NCBI RefSeq assembly: GCF_037042905.1
Contig: NC_087262.1
Location: 22,977,501-23,041,500 of the forward strand
Length of the DNA stretch: 64,000 nucleotides
Origin: Lytechinus pictus
Lineage: Eukaryota > Echinodermata > Echinoidea > Temnopleuroida > Toxopneustidae
Direction: 5' to 3'
Part shown: positions 1-11,445 of the stretch, piece by piece
Layout: each line of letters opens with the position of its first letter
Numbering within the stretch: the first letter of the stretch is position 1
The notes under the pieces: generated by a model
The model's input: the letters and a program-made list of their open reading frames with translations, nothing else
What the model was told of the DNA's origin: nothing
Databases searched by the model: none
Translations under genes and position numbers: made by a program

Positions 1-462
1 GAAAAAGTTATGTGTATGGCCATGTAGATGGGGGACTTGAGGGGCACTAACTCCCTAATGTTACAAGGCAAAGAAAAAAAGATGGCAGAAAGAGAAATAT
101 ACGAATAGAAAGGGAAATTATATTTGAATCAGTAGGCTACTGGTTTCCACGAAAAAGGATACAGCACTCTATTCATATATTCAGACAGCAATAGTTGACT
201 ACGAGTTGACTATGCATGACCGTCTTTTGGTGTATTTTAAAGCTTTCTAATTTACTAATGAAGAAAGGACATTTCAGGAAGGAAAACCAATTATCTGTCA
301 ATAAAAACTAATTAAGAGAATATATACAATATTGAACATATATAAATATTTAACTATTTCTCATTTATATGGATGCATATTTAGATGCATTCAAGGAGTA
401 TGTGATTTTATATCTTTTCTTTTTTCATAATATGTTTGGTCATTTTTCATTCGTTCTTCAAG

Positions 463-536
463 GTGTTCCTAAGGGTGCCATGACATCACACAAGAGTATA
501 GTTGCAAATGTTTCCGCCATTTATTCATCGATTATT
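463..536 (+). CDS. ACSL: ACSL exon a (first in window), phosphate-loop motif
   Basis: Acceptor AG at 461-462, donor GT at 537-538. The exon completes a split Gly codon and reads [25 protein letters not shown] is the end of the AMP-binding signature (usually TTGxPKGAM). It ends in phase 0. Confidence 0.9.
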
Positions 537-2292
537 GTAAGTATTTCTATTTCAGCTCATCATATTTTGTTCATATTGTATCAGAAAACTAGGTTTACGT
601 CGTATTAGAGGTTTTTCATGAAAACACTCAACCGTTCTTCAGACATACTATTTAGTCTCCTTTACTTTTATAAGGGTTGGTACAATCAGGGTAACCAAAC
701 TGTTTCATATAACTACAAAAAAGATGTTTTTCTTTTCCTATTTTTTGTATATGGTAAAAAAGTGAAATATATTCCTTGTGAGGCATTGGTGCACACACTT
801 ATTTATTTTATAGGAGTTCAATCTAGTAATTACATGTTATGTCAATTACTTAATATTTGAGAAACTACACTTGCGACAGAAATAGCTTTGACAGCATTGG
901 AACTGTCTGAAACAAGTAGATGTGGGCGAAGTGAACATTCTAAGTTGTGAGTATAGACATAATGCACCTCTGCTGGAATTTAAGCTCGCAAGATATCTCA
1001 GGGTAAGTTAGGGTTAAAGCATTATCGCTCACTCCAAATCTGTTTCATCATGTCGTCATGAACCATTCCCTCTTTGAATTATTAATAAATCAATTCCTTT
1101 TCATTTTACTTTTATTTTTTTCCCACTAGCGTTTCCACTCGTGTGCACCTGGATCTGTATCAATATCATACCTTCCTTTGGCTCACGCATATGAACATAC
1201 ACTCGACGTACGTATAAATTACACTTAAAGAAATAGTATAGGGAGTTGATTATTGCACTCCGACGGATTAAAGAACAGTGTAGATGTATTGAAAATGCCG
1301 GTAAAAATAATGGCGATGAACAGCTGGGAGGTCTTTGTCGAAAATTGGTAAACCGTCCTTAGTTTCGGAGCTGACGAAAAATTGCACAATGATGTCGTTT
1401 GTCTAGAGTCCAGGACGAAACTGCCTTTTTGATTCACCAATTTTCGACAAAGACTTCTTGGTCGCTCTTTGTCATTAAGGACATTTTGCAATAAGTTTTC
1501 TATATTCTGGAATCCGCCCTGCGTCGCGGTACGAAAACTCTCTGTTTACTTTAGCTTTAGTTTACCAAGGAAATGGGAACGAATCTCCCTCTCCACCTCT
1601 CTCCCTCTGTCTGTCTGCCCCCCCCCCCCCATTATCCCTCTCCATCTCTTTTTTTATTTTCTTTCTTTCTTTCTCTCTCTCTGTCTATCTCCCCCCTCCC
1701 CCTGTCCGTCTCTATCTAGATCCCCCCCTCTCTCTCTCTCTCTCTTTCTCTTTGTGGCTCCCCCTCCCCCAATGATCCCTATCCATTTCTATCCCGCTAT
1801 CTGTCCGTCTCTATCCTTTTTCCCTGTCCAGCTCTCTTTCTGCTTAGTGCTTACCCTTCCTTCATTTTTTTTTCTGATTTTGAGATCATTATCCCGAAGA
1901 AGCCCTATTGGCAAAATATTGATAATAAAGAGTAATAAAACAGAGTTTCCGTTAACATTTTATTTATTGTACCATTATGTAACAACTTTGATGAAAGGGG
2001 TATAAATGATTCTCTTTACAGGGGATGTTGTTTCTACATGGTTGTTCAATAGGGTTCTTCCGTGGTGATGTGAAAACATTAGTCAATGATATGCAGGTCT
2101 TGAAACCCGATATCTTCCCTAGTGTTCCTCGTCTGGCAAACAAACTTTATGATAAGGTAGGTGGATGACATCAATACCATTAATCTTTATTGGCTTCATC
2201 ACCATTATCAGTATCCTCATCTTTATCATCGTTTTCATTTGTCATCATCATCATCATCATCATCATTACTTACCATCATCATCATCATCAAC

Positions 2293-2324
<32 letters not shown>

Positions 2325-5300
2325 CATTATCATCATCATCAACAAAATCATTATCAACAACAACAAAATAATCATTATCATCATCATCATCAACAACAAA
2401 ATCATCATTATCATCATCATCATCAACTAAATCATAACCATCATCATCATCATTACCATCATCTTCTTCTTCTTCTTCGTTATCATCATCATCATCATCA
2501 TCATCACCATCTTCATCATCATCATCATCAACATCATCATCATCAACATCATCATCACCATCATCACCATTATTATCATCATCATTATCATCATCAACAA
2601 AATCATCATTTTCATCATCATCATCGTCGTCATCATTATCATCATCATCATCATCACCATCATCATCATCACCATCCTCATCATCATCATCATCTTCATC
2701 ATCTTCATCATCATCATCATCATCTTCCTACTCGCTACGCCATCATTGCCATCATTTTTCATCACGGTCCGATGAGACTTATTTGTAACTGTTGAGATAC
2801 TTTCTGTCCGAATCATTTTTTATATATGTTATTTGTATAACCATGCAATATATTTCTATTCATACATGGATTATCCCTTCAATTTACACATTCAACTGAC
2901 ACCTTCATTATTTTACAGACAACATGTAAATGGTTTTTTTTTCACAAAATCTTTCGTAAAATAATCTCCAAGGAAGATTAATTTGGTCGTCATCAGATTA
3001 TATTTTGTTATTCTCTTATTATTAATTGACAGCAATGATGATTTTCTAAAAATAATTTATGTTTATAGACTGAACCCTCTTATTCTATTCCTTCATTTAC
3101 TTATTTGTTGATGTCATTTCGGCTATTATCAATTTATTCATTTATCAATCAGTTATAATTTATCTATTGATTCATTTATTCACAGATCATGGGTGGGGTC
3201 AATTCGTCGTCTTTCATCAAACGAAGTCTCTTTAACCTAGCTTACCGAATGAAATTGGGAGATGCAATGAGGTAAGGATAACGTCACAATGGAAATCCAG
3301 CTATTACCTTATTTCCTTTTCCTTTTTAGTGTATTTGTGTTGCATTTAGATTCACACGTGGTTCACATTGTCAAATAGGTTACAAAAACATGAATGAAGC
3401 TGTTCGGTGCCGAATCTGAAACTGTTTGAAATGTTTTTATAGTCATCACACTAGGAAAACAAGCTTTGTTTCACACGTTTCACGAAAGGACCCGGGAGAA
3501 GAACTTGTCGGACGTTTTATCCGACAAGTCCCATTTTATCCGACAATTACCATTGTAACAGTGTTTCTCAATCAATCATAATCAGAAAAGATGTCAGATC
3601 TGACATCTTGTCGGACAAAAATGTTGATGAAACGCTCGCCACTGAGATCTTGGCCCCGTAACACGAAGGTTAGCTATAAATCGCTAATGCAAAAGAACAA
3701 TTCTGATTGGTTCCCAGTCAGTCTACTGAGCTAAATGTGCGTGTAGCGATGATCTTGATAGGCCATTTCATTTAGCGATTAATCGCTAACCTTTGTGTTA
3801 CAGGCCCCTGGGCCCCTTTGCATAAAGATTTGCAATCAAACGCAACTTCATTTTCAACCAATCAACAGCGGGCAAGTGGGACTTGTGTTTTTTTTTAAAC
3901 TTGCGTTTAAACGCAACTCTCTCCTCAAGGGGCCCCTAGAGGTTCGATCCATGACATTAGCTCCGGCGACAATTGCTCCGCTCTAAATTCCTCATACTAA
4001 TCGAATGACCAAATTCAACCCTGGGTTTAACACTTTTCCCTACCCTAAACCTAACATAAAACCCTATTGCAACTCACACCTTAACCCTATATCTTAGACG
4101 AAATTAAGCCTAGAGCAATTGTCGCAGGAGCAAAATTAATGTCCTGTCACCCCCCCCCCCTTAGAATCTGGATATAAGTTACGTAAACAACGGCAGCCCG
4201 TGAGGAAATGAAGGCCCATAATACCCCTCTGTGAAGAAGTTAAAAGTATCAAAAGAGTACACACACTTAGAAAAGGTAGCATATCTTTTACACCTTGCCC
4301 CTTTTCAACCCTCTACATTCTCTCTCTTATCTTTACACAGAGGAATCTTCAGAAGAGATACATGGTGTGATTATCTTGTCTTCAGTAAAGTTCAGGTAAT
4401 TAGAATATATCTTCAAGACCCCCCCCCCAAAAAAAAAAAAAAAAAAAAAAAAATGGCGGAGATACAGTAAGATTTTGCATTTTAATAACTGAAGAGATAT
4501 GGGTAGCTGAACGTTCTGAAAGGGGGACTAAATATGGAATGAATAATTAGAAGAAGATGGTAATTTCTACGTTTATGTACACGTCTAATACAAAACACCC
4601 ATAGCCCCGTACCCCGTTCCCCCCCCCCCCCCCCCGTTCAGCGGCTATTGAAAATTGCATGCAATGTCGCTATTCAGTATCATTTTCTTCGTTCAGCACC
4701 CAATGGGGAATGGAAAATACGGACTGCTGTTAATTCTCTTCATAGTTTCAAGAATTATAGATAATTCTTATAATTAAAGAAAGGTAAAATGGGATGAAAC
4801 GGACCATTCTTCGTTAATATATTTTTTCAGGCATTGCTTGGAGGCAACGTCACGTGGATGATCACCGGAAGTGCACCCATTGCCCCGGAAGCACTCGAGT
4901 TTTTCCGGGTTGTCTTTGGTGTTCAAGTAAGAAGTCATTTCTTGTTGTTCTCATGTATAGTATTTTTTAAGCAGCGGCGCAAATGTTTTTTTTTTTTAGG
5001 CGGGTCGGAGTAAAAATATTGCCGCATTTCCCCATTTGTCTCTTACTCTTTTACCCAGCAATCTTATATCTTCTGCCTTGAAAAGTCATGGGGGTCATCT
5101 TAATGGCCCCATGTAGAAGTAACAGATCCGAGGGCCCAGGCCACCACCCTTAGAAGTAATGAGGAATAGAAATTTTGGGAGAAGACGATACAAAAGTGTT
5201 TGCAAATTGGTTCCCACCCTTGACATCAAGGTCATGCAAATGGCAAAATGACCCTTTCGGAAGAAAAAAGTAGGCATCCTTGTGAAACCCCAGTCAGTTT

Positions 5301-8300
5301 ATTCTACTTGAAGGGATGGTCCGGGCTGAAAGTATTTACAGCTTAATAAATAGACTAGAATTCACTGAGCAAAATGCCGAAAATTTCAACAAAATCGGAT
5401 AACAAATAAAAAAGTTATTGAATTTTAAAGTTAAGCAATATTTTGTGAAAACAGTCGTCGTGAATATTCATTAGGTGGGCTGATGATGTCACATCCCCAC
5501 TTGTTCTTTTGTATTTTATTATATGAAATTAGGTTTATTCAAATTTTTTCCTCCAAGAACTAGAAAATTGGATTGACAACAGATTTAGTGCATTAGATAT
5601 TTATTGCTCCAACTTATTTCATTACAAGGGAGACATATTATTCACACATGTATGAAATAATGAAAAAAATATGATTTTATGCAGCCCACCTAATGAATAT
5701 TCATGACAACTGTTTTCACAAAATATTGCTAAACTTTAAACTTCAATAAGTTTATTATTTGTTATCCGATTTTGATGAAATTTTCGGCATTTTGTTCAGT
5801 GAATTCTACTCTATGTATTAAGATATAAATATTTCCAGCCCAGACCATCCCTTCAAAACACAATCCCATAATTCCTAAGACTATTTTTTTGCCATCCATG
5901 AATCAAATCTATAATAATTATTTCAAGATAATCTTACCAAATATTTACCCCTGACAGCAAGATGCATGTGATTGGGCGTAATAGCCCTTCCGGAAGAAAA
6001 AAATAGGCATCCTTGTAATACCCATGCACCACTAACCCTAACCCTATGGTTTTCTTAAAATGACTATCTACAGATATGTGAAGCCTACGGGCAGACTGAG
6101 TGTGTGGGAGGAGCTACTTGTACTGTTCCTGGTGAGACTGTCGCGGGTCATGTTGGTTGTCCTCTTCCCTGTAACATGATGAAGGTTGTTGACGTCCCAG
6201 AGATGGGCTATTATGCTGTCAAAGACAAAGGAGAAGTAAGCAACTAACGGGGGATGATCAATTTAGGATAACTGGGGTCCGTTTCATGAAAATTGTCAGC
6301 ACTGTAAATTTGTCATCCTCCGACAGTTGTCATAGTAACATTCAGAGACTAGTGCTTCTTAGCCTATCAAAACCCAAGGATTTTACTGAAATTGTAAGCA
6401 CTGGCAATTTTAGTTAGTTCTGACATCTTTGATGAAACGCCCTCAGGACCATTTGTCCGGGAAAACAAAAACCGTGGATTAATTTGTCTGATGAACATTT
6501 TCGTAGAACGCATCTCACTTGCCAGTTGCTTGCTTAAAATCTTCATCTAGGAGTTTTCTCTCGAGAGACAACCTGACTAAAAGTCAACTTCTTCGAAAAG
6601 GTAACCTAATTTACCATGGGATATTTCCTCATGGTGGTATATTAAAAGAACCCTAATATAGGCCTGTGTATTTTTCAGCTTACGCGACAACTTAATGAAT
6701 AATATGGATATATTTGACGGTTCGGATTATGACAAGGCCAGCATGTGCCATCAAAATCCTTCAATTTTGCAATGACACGACCGCACAAAAATCATTACTG
6801 CATCAAATAATTTCAAATGTGCATACTCGTAAAATTGCATTGATATATCATTGTTATCATCATATATTTTGTTTGTTATATTATCTTAACATTGCTGTGA
6901 ACATGATTGATATCAATGTTATCATAACAAGCAATCATAGCTACCATCTTAAAACCCAAAAAGTGTAAGTAAGAAAACTTGATGATTTCATATCTGTTAC
7001 TTAATTTGATATATTGATAGGTTTGCGTCAAAGGTCCGAACGTCTTCAAAGGATACTACAAGAACAAGGAGAAAACCGACGAGGCACTCGATGCTGATGG
7101 TTGGCTTCATACAGGGGATATTGGTCAGTGGTTGCCGGTAAGTTTGTCAAAATCTGAAACATGAACCGCCACGGAAAGCTCTTAATATTTCTTCTTATTT
7201 TCAGGCAAGTGATCCCCCCGTTCCACGAATGCAGACGATTGTCGCAAGCCAAAATACTCTTATTACCATGAAGACGCATTCGCTCTTTAAAGATCCAAAT
7301 AAGCAAAATTTGAAATAACGACTTCACAAAGATAGGCCAATATGACCATAATGATGCCCTCTCCTTGGGCCCTGTACTCATTATCCATTCCTTGAAGATT
7401 TTTCATTATCCCCCACCCATTTTGTTTTTTGAATAAAATCATGATAACTGATTAAGTGGTGTTCAATAATTATACGATCTTTGCTGACATGTAATCAACA
7501 ATATTAAGGTACTGTCATGATAATTTTAATGTATTTTTTCAGTAACATGACTCTAATTGAAAGAAGTCTCTTGTTCTGAGTAAAATAAGTTCAGACATTT
7601 GACATTTTGTTACGGTTTAGCTGATGAAGAAATTCATAATGAGCAATGAGTTTGAATGTGGTGTTCTTGACGACTTGTTACAATATTCGATTTCATTGTA
7701 TTCCTTACTTTAGAACGGAACGCTCAAGATCATTGACCGGAAGAAGCACATCTACAAGCTTGCACATGGAGAGTATGTTGCTCCAGAGAAGATTGAGACA
7801 GTCATTACGAGGAGTGGTCTGATAGCACAGGCATTCGTCTATGGAGAGAGTCTGAAGGTAAGAAAAAAAATGGTCTCGTGGGCCCTAGTTCTCGTCGACA
7901 CTCAGTCTCGTGGACCCTCGATCCGTGGATCCTTATATCAAATGGATCCTTGGACAAGTCAAACGTCGGTCAGATGGGTAGACCCTAGGTGGTCACTAGA
8001 ACAACTTAATGATCTCTTTGAGAAAGTATTATAACATTGAGAGTTACAAAATTGGGATACGCAGATAAAGATAATTGTGATGATGGTGATGATGATGATA
8101 ATGATGATGATGATGATGATTATGAGACAGTTTTTGATTTCCTGACAAGTCACTTTTGCTACTTACAGGAAGGCGCACTGTTGAATTACAACAAGTGATT
8201 TAAATGTTAGCTGGGGAACATTCCACAAAGCATCTTTCACTGACATCTGTTATCAACTATTGAAATCCTTGTATCTGATGGGCTTAGAGCAGAGACTTTA

Positions 8301-10806
8301 GTGAAAAATCACTTGTATTGCGACCTTAACTGATAAATTCGGTGGCAGCGGTGGGATGGTTGTGCAGTGTGCACATTCTTGGTTACCACCAAGCAAAAAA
8401 GATGTTATTTACGTACGCATTTTCTTTGGGGAGCAAGTCCACCCCCTCCCCTTGGATCTATACCAGGGCTCCGTTTCATAGAGACTTGTTATAATAACAA
8501 ATACAAAATTTCTATAACAAATTTACCATTAGCCAATCAAATGGAAGGATTTCGCTAGCTTTTAACTATTATTGCAAATTTGTTATTGTAACAAGTTTTA
8601 TGAAATGGGCCCCAGGTCTTGACTCTTGACATAGTTGCATCTCTCACCATAAACTGTACATGTTGGTTCTTCTCTTTCTTCAGGCTTCAAATGTGGCAAT
8701 AATCGTACCGGACGAGGACGAAATACAGAAGTATGCCAATGCAAACCACATCAGTGGTTCCATCGAAGATCTATGCAAAAACCTGGTAATTTTTTTGTTT
8801 TTTATTGTTTGACTTATATAATATTTCATTTTTTATAGATTTGACAATAAGGACCAACTTGACTGAACCATATAGTATTAAACAATGCTAATTCCACATG
8901 TTGAGGGAGAAATTAGTCGTTGTATCACTTGACAATGAGGAGAAAATTAGAATATTTCATATTTCATATAATAAAATACAAAAGAAATAGTGAGTTGATG
9001 ACGTCATAGTCTCCTCATTTGCATACCAGCCAGGATGTGCATTTAACTGTTTTGTGAAATTAAGCGAAACTTTAAAATGTCATACCTTTCTTATTTTACA
9101 TCCGATTTTGATGAAATTTTCAGTGTTATGCTTGTTGGAATTTTCTCTTTTTATTCAAATCAACTTTTTGTTGGGGTGGATTTGTCCTTTAAGCATAATT
9201 CGTCCACCTCTTTACTAGGTTTCCAATTATTTTCTTTGCTGCGCCTTGAGCATCATTTCATGATGAATACCGGCGCATTACAAATTCCATATTAGTATTA
9301 TTATTATGATGATGATGATGATTATTATTATTATTATTATTATTCTCACTTCTACAAAAAAAATTCATTTGCCCCCCCCCCCCCTTCTATCAAAATCCAT
9401 ATTCACTTCTGAGAGTTTTTGAGAGGCATATCAGCAAATATGGGACAGAACTTGGGGGCACAGTGATGTTTACCTGACTGTGCGAGACACTGGGACTGCC
9501 ACTGCAATGTAGATTAATTACAAACCCTTTAAGTGATATCAAGTTGATAAACAATTCAGCCCTCAGACGATGTTGCCTCAATTATATATCGATGTTTTTA
9601 TTTAATTTCTGCCATTTTGCTACAGAAAATACGAGATGCTATCAGAACTGAACTCTCAAACGTTAGCAATGCAGGAAAACTGTGTGGATTCGAGAAGGTA
9701 ATACTGCATTCAATCGTATTGAATTGTATTGCATTATATTGTTTTTACGCCAATTAAAAATAAAAACATTGGTGTATATTAACTATTACAAAGTAAATAC
9801 TAATAAAAAGATGGAGGGATTGATAACATAACAAAAATGTTTTAAAGAGTGGTCTTTAATGTATTAAAGCATAATGTATTAAGTATAAAGTAGGAAAGGA
9901 AAAAAAATCCATTTTAATTGACTTACAATAATGACATTAACAAACTGGAAGACAGTTAAAGAGAAACATATATACAATGTGTATACAAATGAATAAGAGT
10001 TGATATTATAGATTAGAAATGAAAGCTACAGAATGTCGGGGATAATGTTATTAAAAGTATTTTAATGCGTCAATATTTATGTGATGGGGAAGAGTATCAT
10101 GTGCGCATTTGATATTGACACTAATTTTGGAACGTGAAAAATTCAGCTACACGCTGATAACACTCCTCATCCCCTTCACACAGGCATATAAAAATGATAA
10201 AAATCTACCATAATTTAGTCATTAAGTAATAATTAATTAATTCATGCTCCTAAATAATGTATTCTAAATCCAATTTATTGATTTCATCACCAATCAATTA
10301 TATGCTCGTAAAGGTGTTTGTATAATTATATACTTTTGGAAATATAAGCTTTTGACCATTTGTTTATGATCCTGTTTTAGTTTAATTTCCTGTTATTCAT
10401 TATCAAAAGAAGCAGTTTCTCGAATCGTTATCAAACCTTGTTTTTGAGCAAATTGACGTAATATTACAGGTTTAGAGTTTAGATTATATACCTTTAAAAT
10501 TTTTACAAAACAACTATTGGGGACCGTCCCAGCGGTACTTTCGTAATCCTATTATAGGGAAGTTCGTTGTTTATTTTTTTTTTGTTTTTTTTACATTCAC
10601 AATTTAGTGTTTTTCATTCCATTTATAAGCTTGAATAACAAATATTGTTTTGTTTTGTCTGTTTTCAGGTGAGAGAATTTTCCCTACAACCTGAACAATT
10701 CAGCATTGAAAACGGTCTCCTGACTCCCACCATGAAGAATAAACGGGTGGCCATCAAGGAGAGATACCAGGCAGAAATCGATGAAATGTATTCCAGAGTA
10801 CAGTAA
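463..10806 (+). CDS. ACSL: Long-chain acyl-CoA synthetase (long-chain-fatty-acid--CoA ligase), ACSL1/5/6 type, 3' part of gene
   Basis: Twelve coding exons join in phase: 463-536, 1130-1207, 2022-2156, 3186-3271, 4341-4395, 4831-4926, 6074-6235, 7021-7137, 7714-7857, 8684-8785, 9626-9697 and 10669-10806. They encode the last 418 residues. The family activates long-chain fatty acids with ATP and CoA, usually at the ER or outer mitochondrial membrane. Visible motifs in order are PKGAM of the phosphate-binding loop, [60 protein letters not shown]-type hinge and linker, and LTPTMK with the C-terminal catalytic lysine. The [10 protein letters not shown] and GWLHTGDIG forms resemble ACSL1/5/6 rather than ACSL3/4. 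Family members are near 700 residues, so about 270 residues, including the membrane anchor, are encoded left of the window. All junctions are GT-AG. No frameshift or missing catalytic residue is seen, so the gene looks functional. Confidence 0.95.
1130..1207 (+). CDS. ACSL: ACSL exon b
   Basis: Twenty-six codons between a TTTCCCACTAG acceptor and a GTACGT donor. It contains [16 protein letters not shown], the conserved ACSL segment that follows the phosphate loop. It is too short and internal to stand out as an open frame. Confidence 0.88.
1237..1540. repeat. Dispersed 300-bp repeat, copy 1
   Basis: It shares GTATTGAAAATGCC, TTTCGGAGCTGA, TTTGATTCACCAATTTTC and TTTGTCATTAAGG, in order, with the copy at 30114-30345. 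It lies in an ACSL intron directly after exon b. AATTGGTAAACCGTCC / TTCACCAATTTTCGAC give a partial inverted repeat. No coding capacity. Confidence 0.6.
1560..1880. repeat. CT-rich simple-sequence tract
   Basis: Pyrimidine-rich stretch with TCTCTC, C runs and TTTCTTTC. It produces a false open frame at 1469-2005. Confidence 0.85.
2022..2156 (+). CDS. ACSL: ACSL exon c
   Basis: Forty-five codons, phase 0 at both ends. It contains [20 protein letters not shown] and [14 protein letters not shown], matching the ACSL segment GFFxGDxxxLxxDxxxLxPxxFPxVPRL. A large CAT microsatellite begins about 80 bases after its donor. Confidence 0.93.
2235..2731. repeat. Long (CAT)n microsatellite
   Basis: About 500 bases of CAT with interspersed CAA, CTT and ATT. 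It lies in the ACSL intron just after exon c. Its frames encode only poly-His, poly-Ile, poly-Ser or poly-Met. Confidence 0.95.
3186..3271 (+). CDS. ACSL: ACSL exon d
   Basis: Acceptor CACAG at 3181-3185, donor GTAAGG. It reads [20 protein letters not shown] and on to GDAM, then two bases of an Arg codon. This is the variable helical segment after the FPxVPRL motif. Confidence 0.88.
3495..3640. repeat. Short foldback repeat
   Basis: TTGTCGGACGTTTTATCCGA on the left is mirrored by ACATCTTGTCGGACAAAAAT on the right. The right end reads TGATGAAACGC. Related to the elements at 6286 and 59219. Confidence 0.5.
3652..3808. repeat. Short foldback repeat, GGCCCC ends
   Basis: GGCCCCGTAACACGAAGGTT and the following AGC mirror GCTAACCTTTGTGTTACAGG at the other end. 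The centre has TGATTGGTT. It sits directly beside the next foldback. Confidence 0.65.
3811..3937. repeat. Short foldback repeat, GGGCCCC ends
   Basis: GGGCCCCTTTGCATAAAG and AAACGCAAC on the left, GTTTAAACGCAACTC and AAGGGGCCCC on the right, with CCAATCAACAG in the centre. It abuts the preceding element. Confidence 0.6.
4341..4395 (+). CDS. ACSL: ACSL exon e
   Basis: A 55-base exon: one base completes the split Arg codon, then [18 protein letters not shown] follows. It corresponds to the family segment that ends in LxFxKIQ. Acceptor CTTTACACAG, donor GTAATT. Confidence 0.87.
4831..4926 (+). CDS. ACSL: ACSL exon f
   Basis: Thirty-two codons starting [20 protein letters not shown], the LGGxVxxMxTGxAP motif of the adenylate-forming core. 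Acceptor TTTTTTCAG, donor GTAAGA. Confidence 0.93.
5308..5855. mobile_element. Foldback element, large family, copy 1 (ACSL intron)
   Basis: Inverted arms of about 175 bases start TTGAAGGGATGGTC and share GGGCTGAAA and a TTTGTTATCCGATTTTGATG segment. CAGCCCACCTAATGAATATT mirrors the inner end. The centre has ACTTGTTCTTTTGTATTTTA. Related copies are at 38871-40450 and 56239-56780. Confidence 0.7.
6074..6235 (+). CDS. ACSL: ACSL exon g, YGQTE motif
   Basis: Fifty-four codons beginning [20 protein letters not shown] and including [25 protein letters not shown] is the ATP/AMP-binding core motif. Phase 0 at both ends. Confidence 0.95.
6286..6447. repeat. Short foldback repeat
   Basis: GGGGTCCGTTTCATGAAAAT at one end and TTTGATGAAACGCCCTC at the other, with GTCAGCACTG / AGCACTGGC arms. 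It belongs to the TTTCATGAAA-ended class. Confidence 0.5.
7021..7137 (+). CDS. ACSL: ACSL exon h, TGD motif
   Basis: Thirty-nine codons beginning [20 protein letters not shown] and ending [16 protein letters not shown]. The TGD aspartate binds the ribose hydroxyls in this family. Phase 0 at both ends. Confidence 0.95.
7714..7857 (+). CDS. ACSL: ACSL exon i, hinge and fatty-acid signature
   Basis: Forty-eight codons beginning [20 protein letters not shown], then [20 protein letters not shown]. The DRKK hinge and GEYVxPEKIE stretch form the FACS signature. Phase 0 at both ends. Confidence 0.95.
8075..8121. repeat. (ATG)n microsatellite
   Basis: GATGATGATGATAATGATGA-type repeat in an ACSL intron. 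Confidence 0.8.
8465..8614. repeat. Short foldback repeat, GGGCYC/TTTCATA ends
   Basis: GGGCTCCGTTTCATAGAGAC / GTTTTATGAAATGGGCCCC ends, ACTTGTTATAATAACAAAT / ATTTGTTATTGTAACAAGT arms, and an AGCCAATCA core. Nearly identical in plan to 51587-51721 and 11283-11445. Confidence 0.7.
8684..8785 (+). CDS. ACSL: ACSL exon j
   Basis: Thirty-four codons including [20 protein letters not shown] and [10 protein letters not shown], in the mobile C-terminal domain. Acceptor TTCTTCAG, donor GTAATT. Confidence 0.92.
8965..9200. repeat. Fragment of the large foldback family
   Basis: AAAATACAAAAGAAATAGTG, ATGACGTCATAG, CCGATTTTGATGAAATTTTC and GTTGGGGTGGATTTGTCCTT match the right half of the foldback family seen at 5308. 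A similar fragment is at 24995-25240. Confidence 0.5.
9235..9350 (+). mobile_element. Candidate SINE 3' end with ATT/ATG tail
   Basis: GCGCCTTGAGCATCATTTCA, then GGCGCATTACAAATTCCATA and an ATT/ATG microsatellite tail. The same order occurs, inverted, at 20575-20700. This is the plan of a SINE or non-LTR 3' end with a simple-repeat tail. Confidence 0.45.
9626..9697 (+). CDS. ACSL: ACSL exon k
   Basis: Twenty-four codons, [20 protein letters not shown] then GFEK, matching the family segment that ends in LKPFEQV. Phase 0 at both ends. Confidence 0.9.
10669..10806 (+). CDS. ACSL: ACSL terminal coding exon with catalytic-lysine motif and stop
   Basis: Forty-five residues and TAA. It starts [20 protein letters not shown], continues [14 protein letters not shown], and ends in YSRVQ. 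[12 protein letters not shown] holds the conserved lysine that contacts the adenylate. The length past this motif is normal for ACSL. Confidence 0.95.
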   Translation: MREFSLQPEQFSIENGLLTPTMKNKRVAIKERYQAEIDEMYSRVQ

Positions 10807-11205
10807 TCAATCTAATCTACCTTTCTTATTATGACGTCATCATGATGGTGCTAATCCGATGTAATGTAGCACGACTTAATAGCAGTGTATTCCAAACAGC
10901 TTAGAACGAACACCTTGACTGTAAATTAAAGAAAACGTGTTTGGTACAATGATGCTAGTAATGAGGTATCTCAGAGAAACTGAACACAAGGCCTGTGGCT
11001 TTGTGTTAATCATTAAAAGGATCGAGTGTCATATTTGCTACTACTTAATTTTAGCATTAACTATTGACTACACTAAACGAAACAACATGTATACAGTTTA
11101 TACAGCCTGGCTTACTTTCCGCATAAACGTGCGATTGTTCTTTAAAAGTATAATGAGTGTTTGAACAAATATATCAAATTTAGTACATAATTTCAACTTT
11201 TAAGC

Positions 11206-11211
11206 AATAAA
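11206..11211 (+). terminator. Candidate polyadenylation signal for the ACSL gene
   Basis: The first AATAAA after the ACSL stop, in AT-rich sequence about 400 bases downstream. This would give a 3' untranslated region of about 420 bases. It is a motif only. An ATTAAA-like site at 10925 is an alternative. Confidence 0.4.
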
Positions 11212-11282
11212 TATTAAAAATTTAATTTGCTTTTTAAATTTGCAATATTTTGTTTTAAACTTTAAACAATAACTGATCGGTT

Positions 11283-11445
11283 CACATATTAGACCAGGGG
11301 ATAATTTCATATAACTTGTTATAATAACAAATTTGTAATAAAGAGTTAAAAGCTAGTGAAATCCTTCAATCTGATTGGTTGATAGTGAACCTGTTATAGA
11401 AATTGTGCATTTGTTATTATACCAAGTTTTGAATGAAACGAGACT
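11283..11445. repeat. Short foldback repeat
   Basis: ATAACTTGTTATAATAACAA and TTTGTTATTATACCAAGTTT arms with CTGATTGGTTG in the centre. Same family as 8465 and 51587, in the opposite central orientation. Confidence 0.6.

Noticed and set aside
1469-2005. A 178-codon Ser/Pro/Leu-rich frame
   Set aside because: It translates a CT simple-sequence tract and runs up to the next ACSL exon in a different frame.
2190-2795. A 201-codon poly-histidine frame, with poly-Met, poly-Ile and poly-Ser frames in other phases
   Set aside because: All are translations of the CAT microsatellite inside an ACSL intron.
6030-6048. Two CCCTAA units resembling telomere repeat
   Set aside because: Far too short to mean anything. 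Similar degenerate ACCCTA words occur near 4020.
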